DNA from: Adiantum capillus-veneris
Taxonomy: Eukaryota > Streptophyta > Polypodiopsida > Polypodiales > Pteridaceae
NCBI GenBank assembly: GCA_014529385.2
Contig: CM043969.1
Location: forward strand, 27,415,446 to 27,479,445
Reading direction: 5' to 3'
DNA length: 64,000 nt
In this document: one piece after another, positions 44,996-62,574 of the stretch
How the letters are laid out: each line of letters starts with the position of its first letter
Numbering within the stretch: position 1 is the first letter of the stretch
Notes under the pieces: generated by a model
The model's input: only the letters and a program-made list of their open reading frames with translations
Database searches by the model: none
Told to the model about the DNA's origin: nothing
Translations under genes and position numbers: made by a program

Positions 44996-46790
44996 TCATT
45001 TCCTTCATAGGCATGTTCATCACATTTTTTGCTGATGCTATCAGGCTATTGTCTATGTAGACTGCAGAGGCCAAAGAAATGGAAAGAGTAAATGTCAAAG
45101 TGGACATGAGGGCAAAAAAGCTTAGCAGGATCAATCACACCAAATTAAGCTTATGATGGTTATCCTTGAGTAATTAAGGGAGCGGCTTTAGTGCTAGCTG
45201 CTTATACTTTTAGCAAAGAGTGTGAGGAGACTAGTGACATACAACTCAATGTCGAGGAAAAGGAATTGGAAAATATTGCCACTTATAGTGCAAGTCATGG
45301 TCTGATGAGCCGTTGGCTTCAATTGCACTCCTCGTCGAGCTCTGTTGATAGCCAATTTGATGAGGCAAGCAATTTGGAAAGATCTGCATACAAACAAAAA
45401 TATCTCTCATGACCAATTCAAATATGTAGAATGCCATAGTTAATTAATGTGTAGCTCCAAGGAGATGCACCAGCATTGCAACAAAAGTCAAGTAGTCAAT
45501 CATGCAGGTGCATATGCTACCAACTAGGATCAAAAGAATAGTCAAAGGGCACAAGTGGAAGCTAATTATTTTTTCCACATAAAGAGATTTGATGATGGAC
45601 AAGCCAAAGAACACGGACTATGGAGTAATGGCATTTTTGGAGATAGGCATACCAATATGTCAGCACCTATTAGCCACTAGTAGCGGTTCACTTACGCCCA
45701 TTCAACAAGTGGGTGGGATAGCAGAAACTTTACAGACAATATGGCCAATATTGCGTCTTGTAAAGAGCATCTCTTGGTAATACTCACAATTTGGTTGTGG
45801 ATCCTATGAGAAAAAATCCATGTACGCAGCAGCTATTAGATCAAGTTCAGATGGCTGCAGATGACACACATCAGTTTGGTATTGTAGCCAACAAAAACCC
45901 TCATTTTTTCTTGGAGGAGAGCTACTTCAGGACGGGCAGTGAAAATCTATCACATCTTCTCAAAGGGTCTTTTGTCCAGCTCAACAACAATGCAAGGTTC
46001 GTTATTTGCATCCAATTTTCCATGCACATGCGTTTTCTTGGTGTAACACATAAATGCTGTGGGGCAGGACACGACTCTCATTTCTTATAATTTTTTGGAG
46101 AGACCATAGTGTCAGCTCTCCACCATACTTTTGTATGGCACCTTTGTATGACATGCACTGTATACTTTGCACTTTCAGTCTATGACGTTTCATTGCAAGA
46201 CAATATGTTTAACTATTCACATTGTTTTTTTTGTAGCCTGACTCAAATATCAACGTGTAGATTGGAGAATCAAAATGCAACAAAACATTGCAGGTCAGTA
46301 AAGCACCTCATTTATTGTTGCAACTCATTCATGCTTTATCTATTTTCTTGTTTTAGACTTTTTTGAATTACTTCCTTTGCTTCGGTTTATTTGGATCTCA
46401 TTTTTAGAACTATACACTCGGCGGTTGCAACACAATAGACGCGACTGCAATGTGACAACCAAGGCGGGAGTAAGAAGGCCTGAAGGAGAGAAGTGAGCGT
46501 TGTTATCTCATGCTGTGTACTTCATTATCCAAAAACTTTATTAAAACTTTACAAAGTTGGCTTTTATACCTTAGCCAAGGTCTAAAATGTGTAATGTCTA
46601 ACGCCCAAGACCATTAAGGCTCTACACTTATTGTATCTACAACCCACGTACACTAACTGACCTATGATTTATATCTTGGAACTCTTATTGAGCCGGTAAC
46701 ACGTTACAATTATCACAATGGCTAAATAAACTGGGAATTCACCATACATGACCATTTTGGGAAAATGTGGAAATGTGTAACTCCAATCTT
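44996..46790 (+). other. Unrecognised, possibly decayed gene
   Basis: Plus-strand frames at 45,191-45,412, 45,589-45,780 and 45,791-46,090 could be exons of one gene (KELENIATYSASHGLMSRW, then IPICQHLLATSSGSL, then FLEESYFRTGSENLSHLLKGSF). The junctions were not verified and no family was recognised. From 46,370 to 46,790 nothing coding is seen. Confidence 0.3.
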
Positions 46791-46792
46791 TA

Positions 46793-47500
46793 TTGCTTCT
46801 TCATGTTGATCATCGATGTGCATTTGTATGTCTTTGGTCTTTAGTAGCTTCTGTTAATGACATTGACTCAGTTAACACAAGGCATATGAGAAAAAGAATA
46901 AGAAAAACAAGGAGATCTCTCACGAAGAAAAGTGCCCAAGGAGGAGGTAAGTCCCTTGAGCAAATAAGAATGCGTGACGATCTATGAGACTAAGTTAAAA
47001 TTGAAAATATGATTTTGGAATTGTAATGGATACCCATGGAATGCGGGGGTTGTCATTGATGAACTAACAAGCAAAGAGGATGTTGTACTTCTTGTTGAAG
47101 CTTGGGAGCATGACACACAAAGGATTAACGGCTTGGAGGATTACAATGTACATTCATTGATGTGATCAAAGAATCTCAAGCAACAAAGAGGGCAAGGAGG
47201 GGTAGCATGTAGGTTAAGAAAGGATTTGAAGATTTTGTATCAGTTATGAAAGATGATAAGGACAAAGGTTATGTGTGGCTGAAAATCCATGACACCAAAA
47301 AGAGCACCCATTTTTATAGCCGGTTGATACATTCCTCATCATGATTCTCCGTTTTATGCTTGCATATATAGAGATCAGTCATTTTTTTATTTAGAAGTGG
47401 ACATTGCTTATTTCAAAGGCGAAGGTGATGTTATTGTATTTGGGGATATGAATTCTCGCACAGAAACATTGCAACATGATACTCAACAATTTGATATTGT
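46793..47500 (+). pseudogene. LINE copy 4, end of ORF1 and endonuclease N-half
   Basis: A basic ORF1 tail ends at 46,987. The ORF2 endonuclease follows in broken frames: FWNCNGYPWNAG (about 47,015), VVLLVEAWEHD, GGVACRLRKDLK, WLKIHDTKKST, SPFYACIYRD and the catalytic GDMNSRT (about 47,435), equivalent to the GDFN motif of AP-type LINE endonucleases. Similarity stops near 47,500. The rest of ORF2 resumes at about 55,640 in the same orientation. Confidence 0.85.
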
Positions 47501-48563
47501 GAGGTCTCCAAACCCGCCGACGCCAAAAAGAGGAATGGGATCCTTGACAGGTCTGTAGGCCTAATAAAATTAGAGTCTCTAAACAAGAAGAATCCAGGGA
47601 ATATACCTTTACCATTAATAATGGCTTAGGTCTATAGCCCTAGAAGTAGACCTAGTCATGTCTCGCAGTGGAAATGGGACAACTTTTTGCATTTCTAAAA
47701 TTATTCCGGCCCTATGAATTCCATCATTTGGATTAAGGTTTCCTTAGCCAACGCTTTTTTCCCCCTAACATATGTGAGGGTACAGCCGTTGGTGGACTCC
47801 TCTTCCAAGTGGAGAAGTTTCTAAACGTTTTCAATGCACGAGAATAGATAGTTACCTGACTAATCAGGTCCACCCGTCCTTGATTGACAACGTTAGTCAA
47901 TACCTACTTACCACCCCACACTCACACATGTTGCTTTGTTATTTAATTACTACCACATTCTTGTCACAATTTAAATAATGATACCTTTTATCCTTCATAA
48001 CCGGATTTCATTAAAACAGTCCTTGAAAACAGTATTGAAAACATTCTTTTAGCAAACAAACATCTTTAGACTTAAGACAAGGTATTGTCATTCTGGAGTA
48101 ACTCTGACCAGTACTGGCTTGTCTCAAGACCACCTATACAGGGGTGAAAAAAGATGGCACCCATTCCTTATTTATAAAAATCGGGGTGGAAAAAGTCATC
48201 ACCCAAAATCCGGGCACCCATACGCCAATCGGTTGCCCATACAACCGGGCGGTTCCTCTAGAATAAACACGTTATCCTAAGTAATATCCACAATCACAGA
48301 CAAGCACGGGATAAAGACTCCACGCGCACTGAGGAAATCGACTGATCCATGGCTGAATCGCTATCATTACTCATCACCTGGAGTAAAATATTCCAAGGAA
48401 TCAGAGGTGTCTTGAGACAAGCTGTCTTAAGGATGATCAAACATTTCTTTCCTAGGTCAATCAGTCATAGCCCAAACACTTCTTTCCTATTTACAACCAA
48501 TGCTCGTTGGTTTCTTGGAAGTTACCTTCCGTTTATGGCCAATTACTCCTTCTAATTCTTACG
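47501..48563. other. Insertion left of the 48.6 kb LTR element, unresolved
   Basis: It belongs to the 8.1 kb that splits LINE copy 4. On the minus strand a TATA-like TATAAATAAGG lies near 48,172, and the sequence could be an LTR or terminal region of a minus-strand element. No protein was recognised. Confidence 0.4.
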
Positions 48564-48568
48564 TATGC

Positions 48569-48742
48569 TGTCAGGACAAGGGTCCTACGGGGCAAGGCCC
48601 AACCTAGGGGGTCAGGGACCTAGGACAAGGGCCGGCTAGACCAATGCGGACTGGGGATCCACTTAGGGCAAGTGCTAGAAGCTAGCCTATATAAGGGGCG
48701 ATAGGGAGGAGGATCCCAGGATTAGTTACCCTAGGCCTTATA
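48569..48742 (+). repeat. 5' LTR (174 bp)
   Basis: TG start, TATA-like CCTATATAAGG near 48,688, and end CCTTATA. The PBS begins one base later. Confidence 0.93.
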
Positions 48743-48743
48743 T

Positions 48744-48755
48744 TGGTATCAGAGC
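48744..48755 (+). promoter_or_regulatory. Primer-binding site, tRNA-Met type
   Basis: TGGTATCAGAGC, the classic complement of plant initiator methionine tRNA. Confidence 0.95.
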
Positions 48756-50413
48756 TCAGGGAGGGAGAGGAGAGCTATGGAGGAAGGGGAAGGATGCCCC
48801 ACCTTGGATTCCAAAAAAAACCAACCATGCTTGGTGCATGGCATTATGCAGGCCAAGGGCCACCGTCTTGGGCTCTCAGATTTTCTGCAGAAAGCTGAGA
48901 AGGCATCCAAGTTGGGATGCTACACTGGTTGACAGCGTCCCATCAATTGCGGGCACATTACATAAAGTATGGAACATCCGAGCCAGTAGCGGACATGGTT
49001 CCACGCTGTGATTATCCCAGGTATGGTCGTGGATATGGTTCTCCGCTACGGTGCTCACAGGTATCAGCAAAGGAGCCTCACTTACGATCTCAAAGCTTCA
49101 TCATGACATCTAGACCTGACAGCTTAATCTTTTTTGTTTACAAAAATGGCAGCTCAGGTATGCTTTGTTTGTCCTATTGATGTAAATGTTTTATGCTTTG
49201 AGTATGGAAATTATCAGGGACCACATGTTCAAGTGCCCTCGAGTTGACAAGGTCGTGGGCAACGAGCTAGGACTTGAGGATGAGGGCCTGTGACTTTTTC
49301 GATCAAGTTATGCAACAAGATTGATCAATATTGCAATTCCAATAAGTTGACAGGGCTCTATTTCCATACTTTGGTGTTTTTGTTTTTCTAGGGCATAGCT
49401 CCTAGGCAAATTCTTCCAGACCCGATACACTCTTGCTATTCCATTGTTGTCCAAACTGCTTGGCAACGGGTGCACATCGCAAGAGGCAGCTACATGCAAT
49501 CAAGAAGGGAAAGACATGCAAAGGCTATGAGCTGAAATCAAGATGGGAAAGTCCCCAGCCGCATTCGAGACGGGAAAAGTCCCCATTCCATCTTGAGAAG
49601 TCGACAGAGGTTTCTCTCTATCGCATTCTAGATCTTCATTGTTGCTCAAATATGGTTCCTCGACAAAGTTTTCCAGAGGTTCCATCAAATGAGACAAATC
49701 TATCAAGACAAGTACAACCAAAATCAAGCCAAGCAGGTACACAGTACTTATTTTGCAAGTTTTTCTGCTTTTCAGTACATGGGGTCAATTCAACAAGGTA
49801 GATTATCAGTAAATGCTCAACAACGTTGACTTTTTTTTGCTCTGAATTGGCAAGCATATCTCTACGCTATGAGCATAGAAGTATTTATGTGAAGCACGGC
49901 TTTCATAATTTCTCAATTTCGTATTGAGACTTTGCACGTTCGGCATATGGTTAGACCATACAAAATTGCGAAGAAATAGGCAAGGTGTCTACAGGTTAAT
50001 TCATATTGCAAGTTATTTCATTATGTACCAGACAGATGCATAGGTTATACGATGACGTCTGTGCAGATATGGATATAAGCCATTTTGGAACGAGTTTTTC
50101 CTTCCAAATTTCATGACAAATGGTTACAGCAACGACCAGGGAATCACAGCTCACTGCATCCCTACCAGTCTAAAACTATGCAAGGCACTTATAGTTTTGG
50201 TTCTCACACTATAGGCCGTCACTCTTCACAAGGGCTTACAATTCTTCATGCAAGGCATGCTAGGGCGATGGCTTCAATTCTACCGCTTCATGAATTACAC
50301 TTTCGCTCTCACACTCACAACTCTGTCAAGGACGGACTAAGGATGGACGGGCGGGCAAAGTGCCAATGCTAAGTCGTCCTTATACAATCATGACCCCTGT
50401 ATAATAGGTGGAT

Positions 50414-50958
50414 AGCAATGAGTTTATTGTTTTTTGGTTACCTCTCTCGATGAGAGAGTCATATCAGAAAACTGGGGAATGCTTATATGATAAGCTACAA
50501 GTAAGGCATAAGATGCGTAACACACAGATTGAGCATACAGTCTAGAAATACTATGCAGTATTCTTCGAGAGAAATAATAAAGGGACAAGAAGAGCATGCT
50601 TTCTAAGAAGCTTTTGCTACATGTTTCACTAGTGAGTCCTTGTGAGCCAAGATACTCTAACTCTAACCTACAAATTGGGCAAGATAGAAATGAGTTTTCT
50701 GTTTTTCGGTTACCTCTCTCGATGAGAGAGTCATACCAGAAAACTGGGGAATGCTTATAGGATAAGCTACAAGTCAGGCATAAGATGCGTCACACACAGA
50801 TTGAGCATACACTCTAGAAATACTATGCAATATTCTTCAAGAGAAATAAGAAAGGGAGATAAGAAGAGCATGCTTTCTAAGAAGCTTTTGCTACATGTTT
50901 CACTAGTGAGTCCTCCTGAGCCAAGATGCTCTAACTCTAACCTAGAAATTGGGCAAGA
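50414..50958 (+). repeat. Two-copy tandem duplication, 272-bp unit
   Basis: Units 50,414-50,685 and 50,686-50,958 are nearly identical. Shared words are CCTCTCTCGATGAGAGAGTC at 50,441 and 50,713, then ATGCTTTCTAAGAAGCTTTT. Located in the interior of the LTR element. Confidence 0.9.
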
Positions 50959-53329
50959 TTCCATCTATATTAGTCTTCATCGGTTCGACGATTGAACACT
51001 AATTTCCATGAGGGCTATGAGCCACACACGCTGGCTAAGAGCCATTGTTAAATATAGGGTAAGATCCGCTTGGTGGTATTCCTTGGATGATTGTTCTCAA
51101 GATCAAACAGCTCCACCCACTGGAATACACATTGACGTTAATTGACAAGCAAGCGTCTTGTCATTATAGATGTTTAGGGTGTCATTTTTGCACTACATGT
51201 TTTTAGTGCGACGCTCAAGTAAGTTTTTGTCAATCTTAAACTCACACCAGCTGATCTCTACCACGGAGTATAGACGCAGCAATCAGTTGTGACAGCATGG
51301 CTGTCCATAAGAGATCGGCAGTTCACTTGTGTGGGTCTCGTGCTTTCTCTATAGCACTACAGAGTGTCTATGGACATACTGTTTTGGGGTAAGACCCGGC
51401 GGGTGATTGCTACATCACCCCATAGGCATTAAGGATCAAAGTTTGATTTGCATTGAGGATCGCCGTTGATCTCTCCCAGTTATACTTTCAAGGAAAGAAT
51501 TCCGCAATCTACCACACGCGGTAGCAGACAGACACACTTTTCAAGTTGATTTCAATCATTATGTATACGGTTGACTATGTTGTTTACCCTTATCTGCTAG
51601 TTGAGCAGTTTCTACAAAGAGTCTTACCAAGGGGTTTGACTACGTAGATTCTAATCCAAGTTCTTGGATTCAAAGGCAACACCCAGGGTTCCCATTGCAA
51701 TGCTGTTTGTTTTCTTTCAGGTAGGGGACATGCTCCTCTCCATTTGAATACAGGTAAGTGTACATTACGTTCAAATCTCCAGGTACATATCTATTGATTT
51801 GGTGTTATTCCATTTTTAGTATGCTTTGCTTGGTTTTTCAAGACGTCTATGTACACTTCAATGTTACAGATCCATGCCATGGGCATGTCGGCACTAAGTA
51901 TTTTGGACCAAGTGTCCAATCTATCTTTCTGTCTTCTACTGTGACGAACCTACTTGCAGGGTTCAATTTGGCTCATGTTGTCACATGGGATATGACATGG
52001 TCTAGGAACTCAAGGAGTTCAGTTTAGCCAGTGTGGAGCAAGATAATGAGGGTCCCTCTCACTCTTTTCGCGGAGTGTTTTGCAGTTCCTCCACACACAA
52101 GTACATCTTGTACTTGAAGGATGTTGTTTTTTACACATCCTTACATGAGACATATTCCACATGTGGAGAATATGAGTCTCTGGACTAACACTGGCACCAC
52201 GACAAAGTCCCTAGGTGTTGGTCACATCTATTTTCTAGACCATTTTTAGCACGACGTATCAGGAGCAATTTCCTAGCCACAAATTGTCGGATACTTACAA
52301 TGACTTGTTAAGGTACAAGCACTACTAAACAACATTACAAATGGTTGTTTACACATATAGAAAGGCTATAAGTTGTTAATGAAAAAGTTTCATTGTTTGT
52401 ACCTAGAAGTGATCAATGTTTCACCTTCTATTGTGATTCAGACGTTTCAGCAAGGCTAGCAAAAGATTGCAACTAAAAGTATTTAGTTTCTTGTCAGAAC
52501 TATTTACATTCCTTTTAATGCGTGCTAGGTGCATCACATTTGCCATAAGTATTGGCAAGGATCATTATGGATATACAGGTTCAGGTTAGTTTTTGCTAAA
52601 TGCATGCACACTAGGTGTTATGGGCCCTAGTGTTTAGCAAAGGCTAATTTGGAACGGCATGCATGCATATTCCTCGGGTTGTTGCTTATGAAGAATTTTT
52701 CACTCTTTGTGCACTATCTCTATGAGATAACTTTTGGGTCTACTAATCACCAATCGAGGTCATGGCTCGGTTTGGGCGTTTGTAGACTTTCTCAAGTTAG
52801 CCATGATGGTTGTACACTACTGTGATTCCCCGTTTACCGGTCATTGGGGACGACTGTCCGTAAACCATGAGGAAAACACACCTCAGTACTGTCAGTTATC
52901 CAAGGGGATAGACAGATTACAAAGAGTAATCTTGTGCTAAAGGATCTGCTAAGAACATACGTTAGCACAACGAATTTCTGAATAGATGATTTTCTCCCTA
53001 TTCTAGAATTTTCTTAAGTACGATTTTCGACTTTGAACACCTCTTGTGGTGGGGTTGGAGATTGTTTCAATAGTTTCATACGTCAAGGACTTACCAGGTA
53101 TGCTGACAAAGTATGTTGGCAAGTAATCTTCATTAGGGATGAACATGTAGTTCTTTGTGTTCCAAACTGTTCAGAATTCTAACAAGAGGACACTCCCTAT
53201 ATGAAATTTTCAAGATACTCACGCGAGTAGGAAATATTGCTCACAACTGCATGGAAAGTTACGCCAAGGTTTCCTTGCATTATTCCAGTACCTTCAGAAT
53301 ATTTGAAAACTGGTTATGCTTTTGGAAAA

Positions 53330-53473
53330 CTCTTAGTTGTGGTTAATCCTTTACAGTACTCAAGTGAGTTATAAATGGAGTTACCAATTAGACCCAAGTG
53401 ACTCTTAGTTGTGGTTACTCCTTTACAATACTCAAGTGAGTTATAAATGGAGTTACCATTTAGACCCAAGTGA
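53330..53473 (+). repeat. Two-copy tandem duplication, 72-bp unit
   Basis: CTCTTAGTTGTGGTTA...GACCCAAGTGA occurs at 53,330 and 53,402 with few differences. Confidence 0.92.
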
Positions 53474-53654
53474 TCGCAAAAGGACAACAATATTGAAAAT
53501 CAAGATGTTGCTCTTGGTTTCATTAAACCTCCTCACTGCACCAATTATCGGTCATACAGACAACAGGCTCACGTATGGGACGTCAATAAAGAAAACATCA
53601 GTATTCTTAAGAAGATATTACTACTTGTGTTTTCGAGGACGAAAACTCTTCCTT

Positions 53655-53667
53655 AAGGGGGGAGTAA
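53655..53667 (+). promoter_or_regulatory. Polypurine tract of the 174-bp-LTR element
   Basis: AAGGGGGGAGTAA directly before the 3' LTR. Confidence 0.85.
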
Positions 53668-53841
53668 TGTCAGGACAAGGGTCCTACGGGGCAAGGCCCA
53701 AAATAGGGGGTCAGGGACCTAGGCCAAGGGCCGGCTAGACCAATGCGGACTGGGGATCCGCTTAGGGCAAGTGCTAGGAGCTAGCCTATATAAGGGGCAG
53801 TAGGGAGGAGGATCCCAGGTTCAGTTACCCTAGGCCTTATA
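53668..53841 (+). repeat. 3' LTR (174 bp)
   Basis: Same length as the 5' LTR and differing at about ten positions. Followed by TATGC. Confidence 0.93.
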
Positions 53842-53846
53842 TATGC

Positions 53847-54073
53847 AATGTTAATTTATAAAAGAACTCTAGGCTATTTAAAGACTTAAGTGAACAAATG
53901 GAAATCCACCTGTGTGACTGATCAGCCATTTGCTGCTGTGCTGGCGCCTGCAGACTCTCCTCTATAGGCCTATGACTAGGCCCAGCCTCATGGTCATGGG
54001 TTGCTCTAGTCCTTTTGTGGGTTGTATCCTCTTTATTGGAAAGAGGATTTCCTCTGGTCCTTTTTGGAGCCAT
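53847..54073 (-). pseudogene. Start of a minus-strand gag-like ORF, truncated
   Basis: It begins MAPKRTRGNPLSNKEDTTHKR, a basic start like those of plant Ty3 Gag proteins (compare MAPKSSRDRK of the first element). It continues Gln/His-rich for about 50 residues. The 174-bp-LTR element interrupts it at 53,842. The continuation beyond 48,563 is not recognisable as gag. Low-confidence call based on N-terminal style and the long leader upstream. Confidence 0.4.
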
Positions 54074-55639
54074 ATTGGCAGCCTTTATAAAGGATACTTA
54101 ATCGATTAGAGAATTAAATGAATAATCTCTTTTATTCCTTGTATCCAGAAATAGGGATTTTCGGAGTAAATAGGTATCTTTTGATAAATATTTGGGTGAG
54201 ATATTTTTCTTGAAGCTTCTTGGTCGTATTATTATTCTCCCATAATAATCTTATAATTATCGAAGCTATTTTACTAAATTCCTAATTTATGTTCCAAAAT
54301 ATCCTAATTTGACCTTAGTAATTTATGAATTATCTATCTAGTGGTGGGATATTTTTCTAAGGTAGATTTTGATATATTATAACTCTAGTAATTATCAGGC
54401 TAACTTATAAATTGATTTACAAATTTCCCTTCTAAATTTATGGTCCAACATAGACAATATTAGCTAAGATAATTTGTTGTACTAATTATTTGAGGTTAAG
54501 GCAAATTTTCCAACTTTCAAAAGTTGTTTCTATCTTTGATAATTATTGTGTAATTATATAAAATAATTTACTAATTTCTTTTCTCAATTTATAGACAAAA
54601 TCAGATAATACTAGCTAAGATAATTAGCTGAACTAATTATTTGGGTATGATCTATTTATCTCGGGTTCCTAACAGTAAAAATATCCCAAAGCTATTTAGT
54701 CTAATTTGATAATTTTCTCGTTTAATTATGAATAAAAAAAGTTAGATTTTTCTTAAATAATTACAAAAACTAATCAAAAAATTAAGAGATAATTCTCCTA
54801 GCATCTTAATAGTCTAATAAATCTTTGATAATTATATTATACTAATCTAAGTTTAATTAGTATAACTACCATTAATTTATGATTAAATTGATTAATTTCA
54901 GCCCTAATATAGCTTACTAGTTACTTAGATTAATATCCCTAAGCTTAATATAAATAATCAACAGAGAATTAAGAACTAGGAAAGTAATTTAGATTGTAAG
55001 TAAGTTAATCTTGTTAAGTATTTGGGTTTAATTAAGAGAATATTAGCATAATTTTGCGAATAAAAAAGGTTTAAACTACTTACCGTGGATTAATCGACAA
55101 GAGTTTTTTTCTCTAGTGTTTTTTGAGTAGAGTTCTCTCTATGCAAGAGAAATGGCCAGGACTCTGAGTCTGAATTTTTTTGTGAAGAGGGGGGGGTCTA
55201 TTTATAGGTTTTTAGGGCTCCTAGACTGATTCTGGCAGGTTCTGGCACATCAAGCTAGTCCCCCAGCTTCCCCTAGCACCACCTCTTGCTAAATTCAGCT
55301 TGGGCAAGTTCATCACAGCCCCACACAGCCCCCCAGATACCTAAAATTAATTTTTTGCTATTTTTTTATTTTTAATGATTAATTTTTGGAAATATCTGCA
55401 ATTTCTAGAAACTTTAGGATAAAAAGTCTTTTGCAGTGATGATTACTAAAACCTTTCAGTTTTATTTAACTAATTAAATTCACAGTGTAACCTTTCAGCC
55501 CGTAACTTTTCTAGTTTTTATCAGATTTTTTTGTTATGAAAATTTCTAACCCTAGGAAAGTCATGATTACATTTCCAAAAATACCAATATTTGCCATAGT
55601 TGGATAATTCTACATTGTTTTCTTAACAGCCAAGTTAAT
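54074..55639. other. AT-rich leader and possible LTR of the minus-strand element
   Basis: No coding domain was seen. On the minus strand a TATA box (CCTATAAATAGAC) occurs near 55,195, followed by an AT-rich leader of about 1.1 kb leading to the gag-like start at 54,073. LTR ends were not identified. AGCTAAGATAATT...ACTAATTATTTG recurs near 54,465 and 54,612. Confidence 0.4.
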
Positions 55640-60300
<4,661 letters not shown>

Positions 60301-60606
60301 TGCAATTAATTGATGCATCTATTATCTTTCAATGATGGATAGACCTTCTTTTTGCTCTGGAAATGTTTCTCAAGGAGATCAAGATGTCAATGAACTTATG
60401 TAGTCATCATGCCTACACCTCCATAGCCGCAAAGCAGCTGGCCAGATCAAGGGGAAAATTGAATTGCAAGATCCTTCAAATCATTTGCAAATCATTCATA
60501 AATTTGTGAATGCAATAAAGCTATGAAAAAATAGTGCAAACACTTATTACAAAAGGTTTGCAGACAAGTTCAAGGTGAAGAAGACCACATCACATTTCGA
60601 GAGGAG

Positions 60607-60942
60607 ATGATTTTAACATTGCAGGCTATCAAGGATGGACCTGCACATTTAGAAATCAACCACTATGAGCTCTATACATTTGTGGAAAATTTCCAACATG
60701 AAGTTGTGCAACAAGTGTCTTTGTGCCTCAAAGATCACAAGGACCAAGTTAAAGCCCTAAAAGCACATGTAGTAGGTTTGAGGTTTGAGATTAGGACCTT
60801 CAAAGAGCACAAGGAGCAAGTTGAAGATCTGAAAGCACATGTAGTAGATTTAGGGTCTAAGATGAAGACCTTAAACATTGCAATTAAGCACTTGAATGCC
60901 ATTGATAGGAGACTTAGTCATATTGTCATGCCTACTGCATAG
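60607..60942 (+). other. Short coiled-coil ORF upstream of the Helitron
   Basis: 111 residues with a heptad-like, internally duplicated stretch (EHKEQVEDLKAHVVDL and DHKDQVKALKAHVVGL). No family is recognised. It resembles the coiled-coil style of plant LINE ORF1 leaders and could be a fragment of one. Stops lie on either side. Confidence 0.4.
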
Positions 60943-60974
60943 GAAGGTGTTACGGCATCTAGCCCAAATTGTAC

Positions 60975-62520
60975 TTTTTTGATACAAAGAATGAGCTCAA
61001 CAATAGAGTGCATCAGTTCCAAATTTAGGTAGATATTTCTTGCATAGTTTGCAGACTATGCTGCATCCTGTTAACCCATATGAAAATGCCTTTTGGCTTG
61101 CTGCTACAACAATGCGAATGAAGGAATCTCAAACATGAAGATAGTTATTACTGAAAAGCATACAAATGATTGGCAATACATATCGCCAGATGGATCTCAG
61201 GTTGCAAAAATTATGCCAAGGCAAGGAGATGAGAGAAACATTGGCCGTCTTGATATTGTATTGTAGTATCATGATGGGGGTCTTAAAAGGGTCTCCAACC
61301 TACATCGATCACACATGCCTTTACTGCATGTTATATTGTTTCCTAATAAAAAGGATGGGTGGCATCCATATATACTGCCAACTCATGATGAGCAAAAATT
61401 TGTTACACAAAAACATTACTACACTTCAAGGTTGTGGATTAGGATGACACCAGAGAGGTCCTTTTACATGGAGGATGATTGTTGCAATAGTACATTATTG
61501 ATGCATACAGTACTACAAAAGAGTCAAGGTTATTATGATTTATAAACAATCAAATATCAATTAGTGTAGAAGTGTATCAAGGCCTTGTGGACATGGTTGC
61601 TTCCAGTGACGGTGCACATGGAATCATGGGTGTCAATGTTGGAAGAATAATTGTATTGCCTTCATCTTTTGTGGGGGACCTTGGTACATGCATCGACTCT
61701 ATCAAGATTCCATGGCAATTTTATGTAAATTAGGAAAGCCCGATCTATTCATAACTTTCACATGTAACCTAAGGTGGAAGGAGATAGAAGATGTATTATA
61801 TCCAGGGAAGACTGCTTCTAGTTGCCTTGACTTGACTACGCATTTTTTTTTCATAAATTCAAATATTTGATGGACTTGTTTCTGAAAATGGATATCTTTG
61901 GAAATTTTGTTGGACATGTTTGTGCGATAGAATTTTAGAATAAATGTCTTCCCCATGCTCATATCTTATTGATTCTTGCATCCAGATATAAGATGACATA
62001 AATGTGGCATTATAATAGAATGGTTTGTGTTGAACTTTCAGATAAAAATCTATTTCTTGATCTGTATGATGTCATGAGTTGTTGCAATATTCATGGTGTG
62101 GTGCATTGGATCCAAATGCCCCATGCATGGTAGATTGAAGATGTAGATTCAAATACCCACGCGAGTTTTGTACAGATCCTTCTAATGATGGTGATGGATA
62201 TCCAAGATATATGTGGTGAGATGATGGTCAATATGTGGTTCAAAAGCAAGAGAAGCTTGATACTAGATGGATTGTTCCCTATGATCCATTATTGTCTCTA
62301 AGTCATAAAGCTCACATCAATGTAGACATATGCTCCATCATATCAACAATGAAACATTTCTATAAGTATGTGTACAAAGGACATGATAGGGCCACAATTG
62401 TGCTTTAAGATGGAGAAGAAATTCTTGATGAAATAAAGAGTTATTTAGATAATGAATTGCATCTTTATTTCTTAGCATTGGATGTACAACACCATGAGAT
62501 TTAAGATACCAATAGAAGTG
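60975..62520 (+). pseudogene. Helitron Rep (HUH nuclease) region, decayed
   Basis: Rep nicks DNA to start rolling-circle transposition. Broken frames give, in order, an N-terminal segment (FFDTKNELNNR, about 60,985), SNLHRSHMPLLHVILFPNKKDGWHPYI (about 61,300-61,380), a segment like IIVLPSSFVGD, MHRLYQDSMAILCKLGKPDLFITFTC (61,688-61,770), the HUH motif CLPHAHILLIL (His codons 61,954-61,956 and 61,960-61,962) and then HKAHINVDICS and HFYKYVYKGHDRA (about 62,310-62,400). All are signature blocks of the Helitron 'helicase-like' N-terminal domain. Many stops and shifts. Confidence 0.87.
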
Positions 62521-62574
62521 CATTCAAAATCAACATGCAACATCAAACTAAATAGTCAACTTGCAGATATTTTG

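Larger units (their letters stand above)
48569..53841 (+). mobile_element. LTR retrotransposon with 174-bp LTRs, degenerate interior
   Basis: LTRs at 48,569-48,742 and 53,668-53,841 begin TGTCAGGACAAGGGTCCT and are about 94% identical by eye. The 5-bp target duplication TATGC is at 48,564-48,568 and 53,842-53,846. The PBS TGGTATCAGAGC (48,744-48,755) matches the initiator-Met tRNA type. A purine-rich tract (AAGGGGGGAGTAA) precedes the 3' LTR. The 4.9 kb interior has no clear gag or pol block. Only the last stretch before the PPT (a frame with EDENSSL, about 53,635-53,655) recalls the C-terminal end of Ty3 chromovirus pol, so it is either an old copy or a non-coding derivative. Confidence 0.92.

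Noticed and set aside
48569-53841. Classification as a TRIM element
   Set aside because: The LTRs are short, but the total length of 5.3 kb is far beyond TRIM size.
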